This document shows, one piece after another, positions 63,797 to 64,000 of a DNA stretch of 64,000 bases. This stretch comes from Aplysia californica (lineage: Eukaryota > Mollusca > Gastropoda > Aplysiida > Aplysiidae), in assembly GCF_000002075.1 (NCBI RefSeq), contig NW_004797507.1:651548-715547 (forward strand). The letters run 5' to 3'. The translations under genes and the position numbers were made by a program. Within the stretch, counting starts at the first letter, position 1; the number at the start of each line of letters is the position of its first letter. The notes under the pieces are model-generated. The model made no database searches and was not told where the DNA came from. It worked only from the letters and a program-made list of their open reading frames with translations.

Positions 63797-64000
63797 TGAG
63801 GGGAAGATTGTTCAAAATACCGAGGTAAATGTTAGGGTCATAAAACAGTACTGCCCAACAAAAACTTTCAAAATAAAAACTGAGTTACCATGAAGGGAAA
63901 TATACAGGAAAATCATTGTGACAGTGTCAGTAAACAAAACGACAGACATTTTTAAAGCAAATCACAATAAAAAGATTAAGAAATCAATAAAGCACAAACT

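Overview
This is a repeat-rich eukaryotic intron landscape. I read one host gene with confidence: the minus-strand gene for nucleoporin NUP188, the large alpha-solenoid scaffold protein of the nuclear pore inner ring. I can follow 49 consecutive coding exons from 63796 down to the stop codon at 6837-6839. All 48 splice junctions keep codon phase. Together they give 5,467 nt (about 1,821 codons), compared with about 1,749 residues for human NUP188 as I recall it. The first coding exon, the promoter and the 5' UTR lie beyond the right edge. The exon protein matches human NUP188 from about residue 28 to the C-terminus. Introns average a little over 1 kb and are full of mobile elements. Together with the protein divergence, this suggests a lophotrochozoan, most likely a mollusc and perhaps a gastropod. 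That is inference: no taxonomic marker is visible.

Layout. 1-5824 is intergenic and holds decayed LINE pieces, TIR elements and a tRNA-derived SINE; I see no host gene there. 5825-6836 is the probable 3' UTR, with a poly(A) signal near 5825 and an array of CCAAT-box-bearing 31-bp repeats at 6418-6728. 6837-63796 is the body of NUP188. 63797-64000 is the start of the next upstream intron. A 100-base assembly gap lies at 15092-15191.

Mobile elements fall into recognisable groups. (1) tRNA-headed SINEs with an (ATT)n tail. (2) tRNA-headed SINEs of about 0.5 kb ending in a conserved tail that reads CAGTTGCGAGCGCCGTAAAA. (3) Two tRNA-less families, here Rep-1 (about 180 bp) and Rep-4 (about 300-400 bp), that end in the same tail. 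(4) Several MITE families with terminal inverted repeats, including three piggyBac-like elements bounded by TTAA. (5) Non-LTR retrotransposon pieces, one of them a young 5'-truncated copy with an open reverse-transcriptase frame (50476-51755) nested inside a MITE.

The most interesting signals concern how this repeat load meets the splicing of one long gene. About twelve of thirteen Rep-1 copies lie in the gene's own sense. Five have their tail, which contains a TACTAAAAC-like branch-point motif, within about 10-50 nt of an exon acceptor. A SINE has inserted exactly across a 5' splice junction. Two exons have tandemly duplicated 3' halves that still carry donor sites. One acceptor is preceded by a minisatellite of about 390 bp that contains no AG at all but repeats a CTGAC branch-point motif. 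One intron needs a GC donor to keep frame.
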